A stretch of DNA of 64,000 nucleotides from Maylandia zebra (taxonomy: Eukaryota > Chordata > Actinopteri > Cichliformes > Cichlidae), in the NCBI RefSeq assembly GCF_041146795.1, contig NC_135175.1, positions 36,410,669 to 36,474,668 on the forward strand, read 5' to 3'. A model generated the notes under the pieces. It was not told where the DNA came from and made no database searches. It saw only the letters and a list, made by a program, of their open reading frames with translations. Below, one piece after another: positions 13,281 to 25,198 of this stretch. A program made the translations under genes and the position numbers. Numbering within the stretch: the first letter of the stretch is position 1; each line of letters begins with the position of its first letter.

Positions 13281-13402
13281 ATGGACTACATGATGGACGA
13301 GGCGGAGGAGATCGTGGATGAGTTTGACATCGAGGACTACAACATAGCAGAGCAGGGACGACACAGAGTGATTGCACTTGTGAAGAGCTGCAAAAAGGCT
13401 CG
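13281..13402 (+). CDS. NLR exon fragment: last 41 codons of a NACHT-associated exon (unit A)
   Basis: Forty-one codons from an ATG (a candidate start only) end at a GTGGGT donor in phase 2. They align without gaps with the end of the NACHT exon of unit B. Both carry EE[IV][VL]DE[FL]D early, a GR about ten residues later, and end in [SN]C[KR]KAR. The 5' roughly 1.6 kb of that exon, with Walker A and B, is absent. The donor phase matches the first LRR exon at 17771, so the exon could still splice. Either unit A makes a NACHT-less LRR protein or it is a gene relic. The broken SPRY exon downstream favours a relic. Confidence 0.6.
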
Positions 13403-13439
13403 GTGGGTCCAGATGTGCTAACAGTATTCACCTTAGTAG

Positions 13440-13706
13440 TTTCAGTTTCTTTTTTTCTTGTTTTTTGTCTGTCCCGTTTGGATCTTTAGCCGTCAGAATT
13501 GGTGTCTGAAGGCCAAGAAAGATGCCAAGTGGATTTATTTTACCAAGTAGATCATCATGGCCTTGCCATATGGGTCCATTTGATTGACCATTATTATTAT
13601 TATTATGTATTTATTTGATTTGATTTTTTGGTCATTACAGACGGGACAGACATGACTGGGGGATAGGACAGGGAGACAAAATGAAAGAAAGAGAGGGAGA
13701 GAAAAA
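13440..13706 (+). repeat. Unclassified interspersed repeat R1, copy 1, first part
   Basis: Starts around GTCTGTCCCGTTTGG and shows the same order of landmarks as 63600-63860 and, reversed, 21180-21480 (GGCCAAGAAAGATGCC; CTGGGGGATAGGACAGG). It is cut by the Penelope element at 13707 and resumes near 14872. Confidence 0.6.
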
Positions 13707-14871
13707 AACATGTTCTGCCCGGTGGTGTAGGGTCCTAATTACTCCAGGTTTGTGTTCCAGAGGGTGATGGGAGTCAAAGAGGAGGTACTGGTCCGTGTGT
13801 GTGGGCTTCCGGTAAACTTCGATGTTGAGGTTGCCGTTCTCTTCAATGTGCACAGCGCAGTCCAGGAAACTGCGCTGCGCTACACCACCGGGCAGAACAT
13901 GTTCCCTCTAAGCCTGAAGGAAAAAGAAGGAACACACACATGTAAAGGAAGCACTCAAAACGTGCGGCTATCCTAAATGGGCGTTCTTAAAGTCAGCAAA
14001 GAGGCACAGAAAAGAAGACCAGACACCAGCGAGGGAGGATAAGAAGGACAGACGCAACAACATTGTCATCCCCTATGTAGCCGGTGTATCAGAGAAACTC
14101 AGGAGAGTTTTCTCCAAACATGACATCCCAGTGCATTTCAGACCCAGCAACACGCTCAGACACAAACTGGTTCACCCGAAAGACAAAACGCCAAAACACA
14201 GACTTAACAATGTGGTGTATGCTGTACAGTGCAGCGAGGAATGCTCAGACCTCTACATCGGAGAGACCAAACAGCCACTTCACAAGCGCATGGCACAACA
14301 CAGAAGAGCCACCTCCACGGGACAAGACTCAGCAGTCCATCTGCATCTTAAGGTCAAAGGTCACTCTTTCGAGGATGCCAATGTTCACATTTTGGACAGA
14401 GAGGAGAGATGGTTTGAAAGAGGAGTGAAAGCAGAATCTATGTCCACTGTGAGCGACCATCTTTGAACAGAGGCGGGGTTTACGACACCAACTCTCTGCC
14501 ATCTATAATCCAGTTTTGAGATCCTTCCCAGACGCCTTAACGCCCACTCGCATCCTGGGCCATCTGACCTCAGGAATTCGCATGATAAGGTGGGGCCAGG
14601 TTTCACAATGAACACACCCGAAACCCTGGCTGATTGGGACCCACACCCAGTTTCACACCTTGGCTCAGGCGATTAGAGGATCATCAGGGGTCCTTTTGTC
14701 CCTCTGTGGGGGGAAACTCCCACTAGGTTTATATCTGGGACTCTCCACCATTTGACCTTAGAACTGAAGAAGCTTCTCAGATGAGAGGTGAAACATCTTC
14801 AAGCAACTTAAAGAAGTCCAGACGCTTTTCTTTCCAAGCTCCTTTGACTACGATGACCTGGATGACTGAGA
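13707..14871 (+). mobile_element. Penelope-like element with GIY-YIG endonuclease and inverted 5' segment
   Basis: The plus strand at about 13881-14466 carries the end of the RT and the GIY-YIG endonuclease: DLYIGETKQPLHKRM preceded by VVYAVQCSEEC, then WFERGVK. The 3' end reads through to GATGACTGAGAACCTTCACAG near 14868. The upstream RT segment (YRKPTHTDQYLLFDSHHPLE) lies on the minus strand at 13707-13853. The inverted and direct parts overlap by about 23 bases, ACATGTTCTGCCCGG at 13708 and its complement at about 13890-13904. This is the 5'-inversion structure made during target-primed reverse transcription. The copy is truncated and dead. Confidence 0.85.
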
Positions 14872-14925
14872 ACCTTCACAGACACTTTGAGGTAGCAGCC
14901 AAGAAAGGTGTAGTTTGTGTATATT
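14872..14925 (+). repeat. Repeat R1, copy 1, second part
   Basis: TTTGAGGTAGCAGCC and GTGTAGTTTGTGT match 58400-58435 and, reversed, 20998-21040. This is the far side of the repeat split by the Penelope insertion. Confidence 0.5.
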
Positions 14926-15200
14926 AATAATGGATTGCATTTACATAGTGCTTTTCTAGAGCGCTTTACAATTCCACTATTCCTTCATTCACACACTGGT
15001 GGAGGCAGCCACAGCTGCCCTGGGACAGGCTGATAGAAACGAGGCTGCCATATCGCGCCATCGGCCCCTCTGGCCAACACCAGCAGGCGGTAGGGTAAAG
15101 TGTCTTGCCCAGGGACAGACAGAGCTGGGGATCGAACTGGCAACCTTCCAGTTACAAGATGAGCTTCCCAACCCCCTGAACCACAGTCAGGGGGTTGGGA
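14926..15200. repeat. Interspersed repeat, class uncertain
   Basis: The block beginning TAATGGATTGCATTTACATA, followed by a GC-rich stretch with ATCGCGCCATCGGCCCC, has the composition of a short interspersed or LINE-tail repeat, unlike its flanks. No internal promoter boxes were identified with confidence. Confidence 0.4.
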
Positions 15201-15542
15201 AGGGGGTAATATAAAATGAATCCACACTCATAAGTCATTGTGACCAGGACTGCACAGAGCTCCTCTGGTTATCACCCGTTTTTATTGCTCTGGTTGTTTG
15301 AAGATTTTAATGATTCGAAGAAAAAAGGAAAATCAGTTGACTGGTTTAATCATACATGAATGTAACACAGCTACTGCGTTTGTACAGAGGTGTAGAGCAG
15401 CTGCCTTCACCTTTTGGCTTATTTTATTTGAGTCTCACAGGTGGTGTCACAGAGAGTGTAGAGAGCTCCATGAACTGCCCCAGCCAAAAAAACTCTAGAC
15501 TCTCTTCTCCACCTTGTGGTACAGACTGGTACTACAGACTGT

Positions 15543-17015
15543 AGAATCAGAAATCAGAATCAGAAAGGGGTTTATTGCCAAATGTTGAGCAGGTTTACAA
15601 CATTAGGAAATTGCTGCGGTGCTTCAGTGCAAACATACTGTCATAAATAGCACTTAAATAGACATGAAAAAATAAAAGCAGGAATAAGAATTAAAAGTGC
15701 TACGTAGAAAGATATGTGCATGAGCTATACATGAGATATACACATGAGAATAAGAATTAAGAGTGCTACGTAGAAAGATATATACATGAGTGCAGGTGGT
15801 GATCAGTGCAAACATGGAATGATGCAGTGAACACAGCGTAGGGTCATGTGTTAGTGGCGGGAACAGTCGTACGGTTATTGTTCATGTGTCCGACAGCAGA
15901 GGGGAAGAAACTGTTCTTATGGCGAGAGGTTCTGGTGCGAATGGACCGGAGCCTCCTGCCTGAGGGGAGCAGGTCAAACAGACTGTGTCCAGGGTGAGAA
16001 GGGTCAGCTGAGATCCGAGCTGCACGCCGCAGTGTCCTGGAGGTGTACAGGTCCTGCAGAGATGGGAGTCTGCAGCCAATCACCTTCTCAGCAGAGCGCA
16101 CAACACGCTGCAGTCTCTGTTTGCCCCTGATAGTGGCTCCAGCGTACCACACGGTGATGGAGGAGGTGAGGATGGACTCGATGATTGCAGTGTAGAACTG
16201 CATCATCATCCGTGTTGGCAGGTTGAATTTCTTCAGCTGCCTCAGGAAGTACATCCTCTGCTGGGCTTTCTTGATGACGGAGGTGATGGTGGGCTCCCAC
16301 TTCAGGTCCTGGGTGATGGTGGTACCCAGGAAGCGGAATGAGTCCACAGAGGTGATGGGGGTGTCAGTCAGGATGATGGGGGGGAGTGGGGCTGTGTGCT
16401 TCCTGAAGTCCACAATAATCTCCACTGTCTTCTGGGCATTCAGCACCAGGTTGTTGTGGCTGCACCAAGACACCAGACGTTCAACCTCCCTCCTGTAGGC
16501 AGACTCGTCCCCGTCCGAGATGAGTCCAATAACGGTGGTGTCATCTGCAAACTTGATTAGCTTGACAGACTGGTGGGTGGAGGTGCAGCAGTTGGTGTAC
16601 AGGGAGAAGAGCAGAGGAGAAAGAACACAGCCCTGAGGGGAGCCGGTGCTGATGGTCCGGGAGTCCGAGACATTCTTCCCCAGCCTCACATGCTGCTTCC
16701 TGTCCGTCAGGAAGTCAGTGATCCACCGGCAGATGGGATCAGGCACATTCATCTGGGAAAGCTTGCCTCGGAGATGGTCTGGAAGGATGGTATTGAAGGC
16801 AGAGCTGAAGTCCACAAACAGGATCCTGGCGTAGGTTCCTGGGGAGTCCAGATGCTGCAGGATGAAGTGTAGGGCCATGTTGATGGCGTCGTCTACAGAC
16901 CTGTTGGCTCTGTATGCAAACTGCAGGGGGTCCAGGAGGGGGGCCGTGAGGGTCTTGAGATAGGAGAGAACTAGGCGCTCAAAAGACTTCATGACCACAG
17001 ATGTCAGATGTAGCT
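15543..17015 (-). mobile_element. Rex1/CR1-like LINE, 5'-truncated
   Basis: A minus-strand frame of 384 codons (16998 to 15844) covers most of the [45 protein letters not shown] and the catalytic KFADDTTVIG. It ends in the family's conserved GHSLFDLLPSGRRLRSIR segment. The 3' end at 15543-15570 has the AGAATC-type tail. The element is cut off upstream of the fingers region, so endonuclease and 5' UTR are missing. No stop lies inside the retained RT, so this copy is fairly young. Confidence 0.85.
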
Positions 17016-17770
17016 GATTAAATTCACTTCATGGATGATTTGGATCACGTTATGTTAGAGTTTGTCGATCTTTCATAAACTGCTAAAAACACTGCTTTTT
17101 TTCTTTGAATTCTGGGACATCACTGACTTTAAAGCATGAACTAACACGCCGCTGTGAGTCCTCCCTAAAACTGTAAGTGATGTCACATTAATGTATCCGT
17201 GCGTCAACCTCACACTGGAACTTCACCGAAAGCTTCTGGATTTATGCTCACTGAACAATTCCTCAAACCCATGTCGAGTAAAATCTGATGCTGTAGTGTG
17301 TAACACTATTTTTCATTTTCAAGACCTGGGTGGCTCCCAAATTATTACATTTTTAGAATAATTTCTGCTCCATCATCATCAAAAAATGTTATGGGCCAAA
17401 GTTTGAATGTACAGTATATAACGATTGCTGTTAATTTTAGCTTCATATGTCACATACCTTAATTAAATATGTGTTTTTGTTCTTTAAATAAAGGCATTTT
17501 TATGTAAAATCTGTGGCAATGGTTGATTAGCTCAGAAATTATGAAACATAAATTAAACAAAAAAAAGTTGCAGTTCGTTTTCTTTTCTTTTTTTTTTAAC
17601 AATCAAAATAAACAAAGATCTATAATTTTGGGGCTGATAGATCAAAAATGTCTGCATATTGGGTCAATAAAATGTAAAAAAAAAATTGAATCTCTCTTGT
17701 AAAGAAAAATGAAGAAAATGCTTTTTTCATGTAACTTTCTTGAAACCTTTCATATTTTCTCTGATCACAG
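17016..17770. other. Intron of unit A, nothing recognised
   Basis: AT-rich, without recognisable exon or transposon, up to the LRR exon acceptor at 17769-17770. Confidence 0.5.
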
Positions 17771-17944
17771 ACTGATCGGTTGTGGGCTCTCAGATACTGA
17801 CTGTGAAGTCGTGGCCTCAGCTCTGATGTCCAACCCCTCCCATCTGACAGAGCTGGACATGAGTCTGAACAAACTGCAGGATTCAGCAGTGAAGCTTCTG
17901 TGTGCTGGACTGGAGAGTCCAAACTGTCAGCTGGAGACTCTGAG
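17771..17944 (+). CDS. LRR exon 1 of NLR unit A
   Basis: 174 nt, acceptor ...CACAG, donor GTGGGT, phase 2 at both ends. It encodes the ribonuclease-inhibitor type LRR pair of fish NLR-C proteins, with [16 protein letters not shown], then [11 protein letters not shown] and a terminal CQLETLR. The L-rich strands form the concave ligand-sensing face. It is nearly the same in register as exon 54490-54663 of unit B, which occupies the same first position, so the two genes are paralogues. Confidence 0.8.
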
Positions 17945-18665
17945 GTGGGTTCACTGACAGCAGCTGTTGTTGTTTTTCTATATTTCAGATCTGTGGTGTT
18001 TGATACTTTCTGGAGGAGACGTCTCTGATATGACCTCCTCTGGTAAATGGTTAACATGTCAGAGGTACACATAGAGCAACATCAAGCACATCATCGGATG
18101 TAACTGAAAGGAATTATTGAAATGTTCAAATATTTTCTAAAACACACAGGAGTCAGGTGAAGCCTCACTGGTATTACATAAACTCTTGATGATTATTCAT
18201 GACGAGGAAAGACAACGCCACTGTACTCTGTAAAGTCTGTGTAAAGCAGTAATAAATGCTTGTCCTGAGTTTGTCAAACAACATTTAAATTATTATAAAA
18301 TGACCACATGAATAAAATGACCTTTCCAAATAATCCAGAGAATTTGACCACCAAATATCTGCAAAGGGTCAGGCAAGTCCTGAGGAGTCCGCTGAATGGG
18401 AAGAACAAGATCTGGGCTATCAACACCTGGGGAGGAAGAGGGGAGGGGAGGAAGAAACGACCAAAGACAAAGCCATCAATAATAACTTGATTAAATGTAG
18501 AGTGGTGTATAAACACAAATAAGAGTAAAAAAAAAAAAAAAAAGTAAAAGCACAGAGGGTGTCTGTGTCCTGAATCCACTCCACTAAGTCTGACAGCTCA
18601 GCACACAGAGAAGAACTGATGTGTTCACAATTATGACTTTATCTCCATTTTTATTTTTTATTTAG

Positions 18666-18842
18666 ATTGGAGCGCTGCTGGTTGTCAGATATCAGGGTAT
18701 CTGATATGGGTTCAGCTCTGAAGTCCAACCCATCCCACCTTAAACATCTGGACCTGAGTCACAACATGAACCTGCAGGATTCAGGATTGAAGCAGCTGTG
18801 TGGTTTTCTGCAGGGTTCACTGTGTATACTGGAGACGCTGAT
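18666..18842 (+). CDS. LRR exon 2 of NLR unit A
   Basis: 177 nt, phase 2 to phase 2, acceptor TTTAG, donor GTAAGT. Encodes an LRR pair with [15 protein letters not shown] and [11 protein letters not shown]. Open throughout. The end reads ILETLM in place of the usual LETLR, a small divergence. Confidence 0.8.
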
Positions 18843-18974
18843 GTAAGTCATCGTGCTTGATTTGTTCTGACATGAATATGATGTGAAAGTTGTCCTGACA
18901 ATGAAGACGTAAAGCTGATATTATACTGATCCACAATGAGGATCTTCATGTTAAAGTTTGTTTTATTCTAAGGT

Positions 18975-19030
18975 TTAAACCAGGGGTGTTAAACATAAGG
19001 CCCAGGGGCCAGAATCAGCCTGGCAAAGAC
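18975..19030. mobile_element. Possible hAT terminal fragment
   Basis: CAGGGGTGTTAAACATAAGG followed by CCCAGGGGCC resembles the start of Charlie-type hAT elements. No opposite end was identified. Confidence 0.3.
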
Positions 19031-19527
19031 TCCAGTCCCACCCACTGGTCGTCTTTGGAGTGCATGAACCATAAATGTTGGACTTTTAAAAGTATTTTCA
19101 TACGTTTACTGACAAGATACACAAAGTAAAAAAGGAAGCAACAAACACTGAGACCGGGACCAAGACTTGTAAACTGTACAGAACTAAACAAGGAACATGG
19201 AGACAGGACACAGAGAGACGGGGTCATGACTGACTTCCACTCTGGGGACGAGAGCCAGAACCATGCTGAACTCAAGACTAAATAATAGAGAGCTTGAACA
19301 TAAAATTCCACATGAGACATAGAATGAGTCCAGAACAAAACACTGGGTCAAAGACCCAGGCTCATGACGTAGAAAGATGGAGGCCTTTTATTTATCAGTT
19401 TTATTTTGGGCTCATATTGAATCGACATCGTAACGACCGTCTTCAGCTCTGAACAGATTATGAAACACTGAATGATTTCAGGCAAAAACACTGTCTAATA
19501 AACCTGCATCTTTTATTCTTCATTCAG

Positions 19528-19695
19528 ATTGGATGACTGCAGTTTGTCAGATATCAGTTCTCTCGCCATCGCTCTGAAGTCCAACCCCTCCCATCTTAAA
19601 GATCTGGGTCTGAGCTGGAACAGTCTACAGGATTCAGGAGTGAGAAAGCTGTGTGGTTTCCTAGAGAGGCCAGACTGTAAGCTGGAGTCTTTGAG
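19528..19695 (+). CDS. LRR exon 3 of NLR unit A
   Basis: 168 nt, phase 2 at both ends, acceptor CATTCAG, donor GTCAGT. It encodes [20 protein letters not shown] and [19 protein letters not shown]. It is two codons shorter than the 174-nt form, with the loss in the first half where CDYL-type residues are missing. Still open. Confidence 0.8.
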
Positions 19696-19999
19696 GTCAG
19701 TCACCATGTTGTTCTTGTAGTGATATGAATATGATGTAAAAGCTGTGCTGACAGTAAACAGAAAGCTTTTAATAAAATGATGTGCAGTGAGGATTAGGCC
19801 AATGACTGTAGCAGAGCAACGTTCTCATTTCTGGATAATACACAGTAAATTTAACTCGTCCATCCTGATACGCTTGTTTTCTTCGGAAACATGTTTGTGT
19901 CCCCTCCCTCATGGACATGTTTCAGTGATTTACTAATCCAAGGCTGGTTATTGTGGAAAATAATTCCTGTTTTCAATGTAATCCCCATTTTCCCCAGAA

Positions 20000-20270
20000 A
20001 GAAGTAGAAATACACGACACACCTTGTGATTTAACGGTTGATGGTTTTTGTGACTGCACTTGGGGACACATTCAAAGTTTTAGTGATTTTCCTTAAAGAA
20101 ATGATGGACTGTTGTTTTATTTTTACTTAGCTGATTGGTTCTAATATGAATTCTAACAGTTGTCAAATAGGGCTAACAGCTATGTACCAACCTGACTTCT
20201 GCACAACACAATTGATGGTCCCAAGCAATAAATGAGAAGGTGTGTCCAAACCTTTGACTGAAGTGTGGAT
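20000..20270. mobile_element. Tc1-like remnant
   Basis: The end GGTGTGTCCAAACCTTTGAC resembles the terminal sequence of a common fish Tc1 family, with noncoding subterminal sequence before it. No transposase frame remains. Confidence 0.35.
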
Positions 20271-20514
20271 GATCTAAGTGAGAACATGAGCCTTTAAAAA
20301 GTCCCAGTGGGAGCAGTCAAAGCAGTCCCTAAGTCCCAGTATAGAGTCTTTGGTCCAGACTGGAACAACTGTGTGCCCAGTTTGAGCTCTCTTCAGTGCT
20401 GTGACCTGACAGACCCAGAGGGGCTATCACATCACATTTAGAAGCTCCCCTGATGGAGCCACAACACATGTCCAACACTTAGTCTGTCTTGTTGGACTTT
20501 CATTCTTTATACAG

Positions 20515-20688
20515 ATTGGAGGGCTGTGGTTTGTCAGAGATCAGCTGTGATTATCTGGCAGCAGCGCTGAAGTCCAACTCTTCTGCTATGAGAGAGCTGA
20601 TTTTACGGGGAAACGATCTGCAGGAATCGGACATGAAGCGGCTGTTCGAGCTGGTGGAGAGTCCAGACTGCAGACTGGAGAAACTGAG
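20515..20688 (+). CDS. LRR exon 4 of NLR unit A
   Basis: 174 nt, phase 2 to phase 2. It encodes [19 protein letters not shown] and MRELILRGNDLQESDMKRLF, ending in CRLEKLR. It departs more from the family consensus (KRLFELVES in place of KQLCGFLES). It is the last intact exon of unit A; the next recognisable one is the broken SPRY exon. Confidence 0.75.
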
Positions 20689-20894
20689 GTCAGTAGAGTG
20701 ATGGAGTGAGTGGGTGGTGCTGTCAGCAGTATTGTACTAAACACAGTCAGTATGAAACAAAGATCCAGTGTTTCCTGTAAAGCTGCAGCTTCTCAGTGAA
20801 GCTGTGAGAGGAGAACGGTGACAGGCTTCGGGATTGGACAGAGAAATTGATAACAGCCAATCAGAAGCTGACATGTTCAGTGTCCTCTGTATTT

Positions 20895-21485
20895 ATTAGT
20901 CACACCCTCTAGCAGATCATTACATGAAGGAACCTTTTAAAAAACAAAAAACAAGCGCGTCCATGCTCACAGGTGTACACACGGGTGATCACACACACAA
21001 ACTACACCCTTTTTGGCTCCTACCTCAAAGCACACTGTGTTCTGTTGATCTTATGTGCTGCACAATAATGTTTAACATTTAGTATTTACTGTCATATTCC
21101 CATATATCATTGTGATGTTGTTTATTCTATTACTCTTGTTCTCTTCTGCTTGTTTTCTTTTTTCTTTCTCAGCAGGTGATCCAGGTGATTGATATATGCA
21201 TTTTTTTTTCTCTGCCCGTTCTGTTGGTTTTTGTCTTTTGCCCTTCTCCCCCGTCCCTCTTCTCAGCTGTTTCTCTTTCCCTCTTTCTTTCTCCCCTTCT
21301 TTCCCCCAGTCAAGTCTGTCCCGTGTGCAGCAAGTGAAAATAAAATAAACAATAAAAGGTGAATCAAATAGACCATTATGGCAAGGCTGGGATGGTCAGT
21401 TTGGTAAAGTAAATCCGTTGGGTATCTTTCTTTGCCTTTAGACAATAATTCTGATGCAACAGAGCCAAACGGGACAGGCCAAAAA
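20895..21485 (-). repeat. Unclassified interspersed repeat R1, copy 2
   Basis: Reverse orientation relative to 63600-64000. Landmarks are GAGCCAAACGGGACAGGCC at its right end, CAGCAGGTGATCCAGGTGAT inside, and the complement of TTTGAGGTAGCAGCC at its left. It lies in the intron between the last LRR exon and the SPRY remnant of unit A. No coding capacity or terminal inverted repeats were seen. Confidence 0.65.
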
Positions 21486-21705
21486 AAAAAAAGAAAAGAA
21501 AATGGATGTTCTTCAACAACTCTGTGGTTTAGTGGAACAGCATGAAATCGTTCAGGTCTCTCAGCAGTTTATTTCTACTGTGAGCTGGATTGAAATCAAA
21601 GACAGAATTAATGATAAAAGACTGCAGGTGTGTGAGCTTCATGAGAGCTTACAGTCTCTGGAAACACTCGTTTATCTCCTCTGCTCTTCCTCCTTCTCTC
21701 TGCAG

Positions 21706-22015
21706 GTGGTGATGATGGTAAACAGGACGGTGTGTGTGCTGAGAGGAGCAGCTGTGTCCTGATGATCCAGAGAGGTTGAAGCAGCAGCAGCTTGTGTGTA
21801 GAGACGCTCTGACTGGGCCATGTTACTGGGAGGTGGAGAGGAGAGCTTCATCCAGCAGTGACTGACAGAGGAATGAAGTGCAGATGACTGTCAGTGCTGC
21901 AGAGTGAACTGCTCTGAGAACAGCTCCACTGTCAGACACAATGTAGAGTCCAGCATCATCCCTGTGTGTCCCTCTGGATCTGACAGGATCATCAGTGTAT
22001 CTGGACTGACACGTT
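21706..22015 (+). pseudogene. Broken PRY-SPRY (B30.2) exon of NLR unit A
   Basis: After a CTCTGCAG acceptor, the frame at 21752-21865 reads CPDDPERLKQQQLVC then DALTGPCYWEVE, the signature junction of PRY and SPRY, and stops at TGA 21863-21865. In another frame, about 21905-22000 reads CSENSSTVRHN and DRIISV, the middle of a SPRY domain. The C-terminal half is missing. B30.2 is the usual last exon of fish NLR-C genes and acts in ligand or partner recognition. The frameshift, stop and truncation make unit A unlikely to encode a full receptor. Confidence 0.7.
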
Positions 22016-22019
22016 GCAC

Positions 22020-23800
22020 CGGATTGTTGGGAAAAAATATTTTGTGATGTAAAAAATGTTTCACGTGGAAATGTTCAGTGATTGTTTCGTGGTTAAACAA
22101 TAAACACATATACAGATCGATGCCTCTGCACTCCCGGCTGTCTAGTTTCTGTTCAGTACAGTTAACTCTACTGGAACTCTACTGCTCCTCATATTCCAGT
22201 CAGAGTCCTGTTGTCTGTTAGCGGATATAAAGAGAGTGGTCAAGGTGCAAGAGACATTTGTTTGTATTTTCTATTTCTATACTTTTGCCCTGTGTGGATT
22301 ACACAACATCTAAATAAATTCCATCCTGTGCTGACCCAGTTATTAATTTTACAGTCATTAAAGCTCATGTCTGATCATTCAGCCTTGGAAAACAGCATCC
22401 AAGCCCATGATAACTGAACAGGTGCAACAGTGTAAAGTTTGGTAATCTCTTCATTGTGTTTACAATTTTTTTCTAGTTAGTTTCAAGCTGTTTAATTTTA
22501 AATAACCTTCTGAGAGTGATGAGCCTGCGGTCTGCTGCGTGTCACTGATGAAGCTGTGCCTCATCCTCTCTGCCTCAGGGTCTGCTAATGTTAACAGAGG
22601 ATCTCAGGAACCGCTTGTTTAGAGGAATGAAAAAAAAACATTCAACTTCAGTGAGAGATTGATGTTCCAGTTGGGACAAAGACAAGAGGCTTCCACCAAA
22701 TCTGCAAACTTTTACAATTAGAAGCTTTAAATGTTAGGATGCAAGCGAACATCAGCACACAGTCAGTGAAACGGCTGGAGGAGTCACCATGGAAACTAAA
22801 GTGTGCAGACGTTTCATATTGAAACAGTACCGCCACGTCCTGCAGACTAAAGCTGACGATGCCATTTGGAGTTGGGCTGGTGCAACTTACATGATCATAT
22901 GAGCAAAGTCAGCTGTTTTAGAAAGGAGAAAATTATATATGCGAGTAGCTTTGTTTATCATGCGTGTATGTAATTATCGATGTGACAGAGCCTGCTTTTC
23001 ATGTCTCTGGACTTCTGCAGCACTCGAGTCATGTGAGTAACACCTGCTTTATCGAGGCGAGACTCCCGTTCAAAGAAACGTGTGTGATGCAGGAACTTTC
23101 ACGTTAGTTGTTTAAAATAATAATTCTGAGCAGTTTATACAAATTCAAAGAAGCCAAATTTCAGCCATGGAAAAAGTACCAATTAAAACTGAAGTTTTAA
23201 TATGAACTTGTGAAAATGCAATAATCTCTCGTATGTGGTATTTTCATGGTCTGATTTTATCTTTCAGTTTAAATTAAATTCTTATATTTACCCTTTTAAA
23301 TCTTACTTTTTCAGTTTAAATGTTGGGGGCTTGCTTTCACTTGGTGAGTGTTGAAAAAAATAATATTAAAATAAAAAATACTACTAATCTGTTACTTTGT
23401 GATTTTTACCCGCAGATTAGAACTGTCAGTGGGAAGCTAACAGCAGTGATGAAGTGTTTATTGAGCTGTTTTGTCCGTCCGTGACTCTTATCACAACATT
23501 TTACATGTCTGCAGAGGGAGCTTGAAGTCTTTGTGGTGGGATTGGATCGTCAGCCTCTAAGAAACTGTCCCCACAGCAGCTGTGGACTCCACCTGTCCCA
23601 CTGATGTTCCACACCTGCCACAGCTGCTAGTGTTGTTTCGCAGGTATACATGTTTTTGACTGATATCATTACTGCCAACTCCAACGTTAGTATCCAACAA
23701 AGCTGGGACACTAGAGAACATCTGGTCATGCTTTGCCTCTCCTGAAGTACCAGCAGGGGGCGATCGTCCTTTAAAGCCAGCAGCTCTAGAGCGGCTCTTC
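22020..23800. other. Intergenic between NLR units, nothing recognised
   Basis: AT-rich. An AATAAA-like sequence near 22098 could have served the unit A transcript. No exon or transposon was recognised. Confidence 0.45.
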
Positions 23801-25126
23801 CTCAACCTCCTCCGACCACAGGTACAACAGGTACAACATGCCCAGGACCCACTACAGTTTGCATACAAGGCGGATGTCGGAGTGGAGGATGCCATCCTGT
23901 ACCTCCTACACAGAGCCCACTCACACCTGGATGGGGGAAAAGGCACGGTCAGGATCCTGTTTCTTGACTTTTCCAGTGCCTTTAATACCATCCGGCCCTG
24001 TATGCTTCAGGAAAAACTGAACAGGATGGAGGTGGACCCCTGCCTGGTGGCTTGGATCTCCAACTACCTCACCGACAGACCACAGTACGTCAGGCTGAAG
24101 GACATCACGTCTGACACTGTGGTCAGCAGCACAGGAGCACCACAGGGAACTGTGCTGTCCCCTCTTCTCTTCACCCTGTACACCTCTGACTTCTGCTACA
24201 ACTCTGAATTATGCCACATTCAGAAGTTTGCAGATGACACGGCCATCATGGGGTGTATCTGGGATGATCAGGAAGAGGAGTACAGAAGTCTGGTGAGGAA
24301 CTTTGTCGCATGGAGTCACACAAACCACCTGCAACTCAACACCTCAAAGACTAAGGAACTGGTTGTGGACTTCGGGAGGTCCAGAGAAGGTCCACTGCCG
24401 GTTCAGATAGAGGGGGAGGAGGTGGAGGTGGTCAACAAGTACAAGTACCTCGGGCTGTGGGTGGACAATAAACTGGACTGGTCATGCAACACAGAGCACC
24501 TGTATAAAAAAGCCCAAAGCCGACTGTACTTCCTCAGGAGGCTGAGGTCTTTTAACATCTGCAGGAAGCTCCTGAGGATGTTTTACCAGTCGGTGGTTGC
24601 TGGAGTACTTTTCTATGCTGTGGTGTGCTGGGGGAGCAGCACAGCAAAGAGGGACTCATCCAGGCTGGAGAAACTGATCAGGAAGGCTAGCTCTGTGGTC
24701 GGCATGAAGCTGGACACTCTGGTGACAGTGGCAGAGAAAAGGACACTAAAGAAACTGCTGGACATTATGAACAATGCTGGGCATCCTCTGCACACGGCCA
24801 TAAACAATCAGAGGAGTCTGTTCAGTGACAGGTTGCTTCTCCCCAAGACAAGAACTAACAGACTTAAAAACTCCTTTGTCCCACACGCCATCAGACTGTT
24901 TAACTCCTCTCTGGAGGGGAGAGGGAGGGGAAACAGGAGGACAAAGGAGGGGGGAACAACTAAGCTGTAGTGCCTCTTCACCTCACTGTACAATACTTTT
25001 TGTAAATAGTCAACAGTGCAATAGACTCAATACTTGAAATGTGCAATTCACTTGTATTTTTATTTTTTATTCCTATTTATTCTATTTATCCCCTTTGTAT
25101 ATTTTATTTATATTTGTCTCTGTATT

Positions 25127-25198
<72 letters not shown>

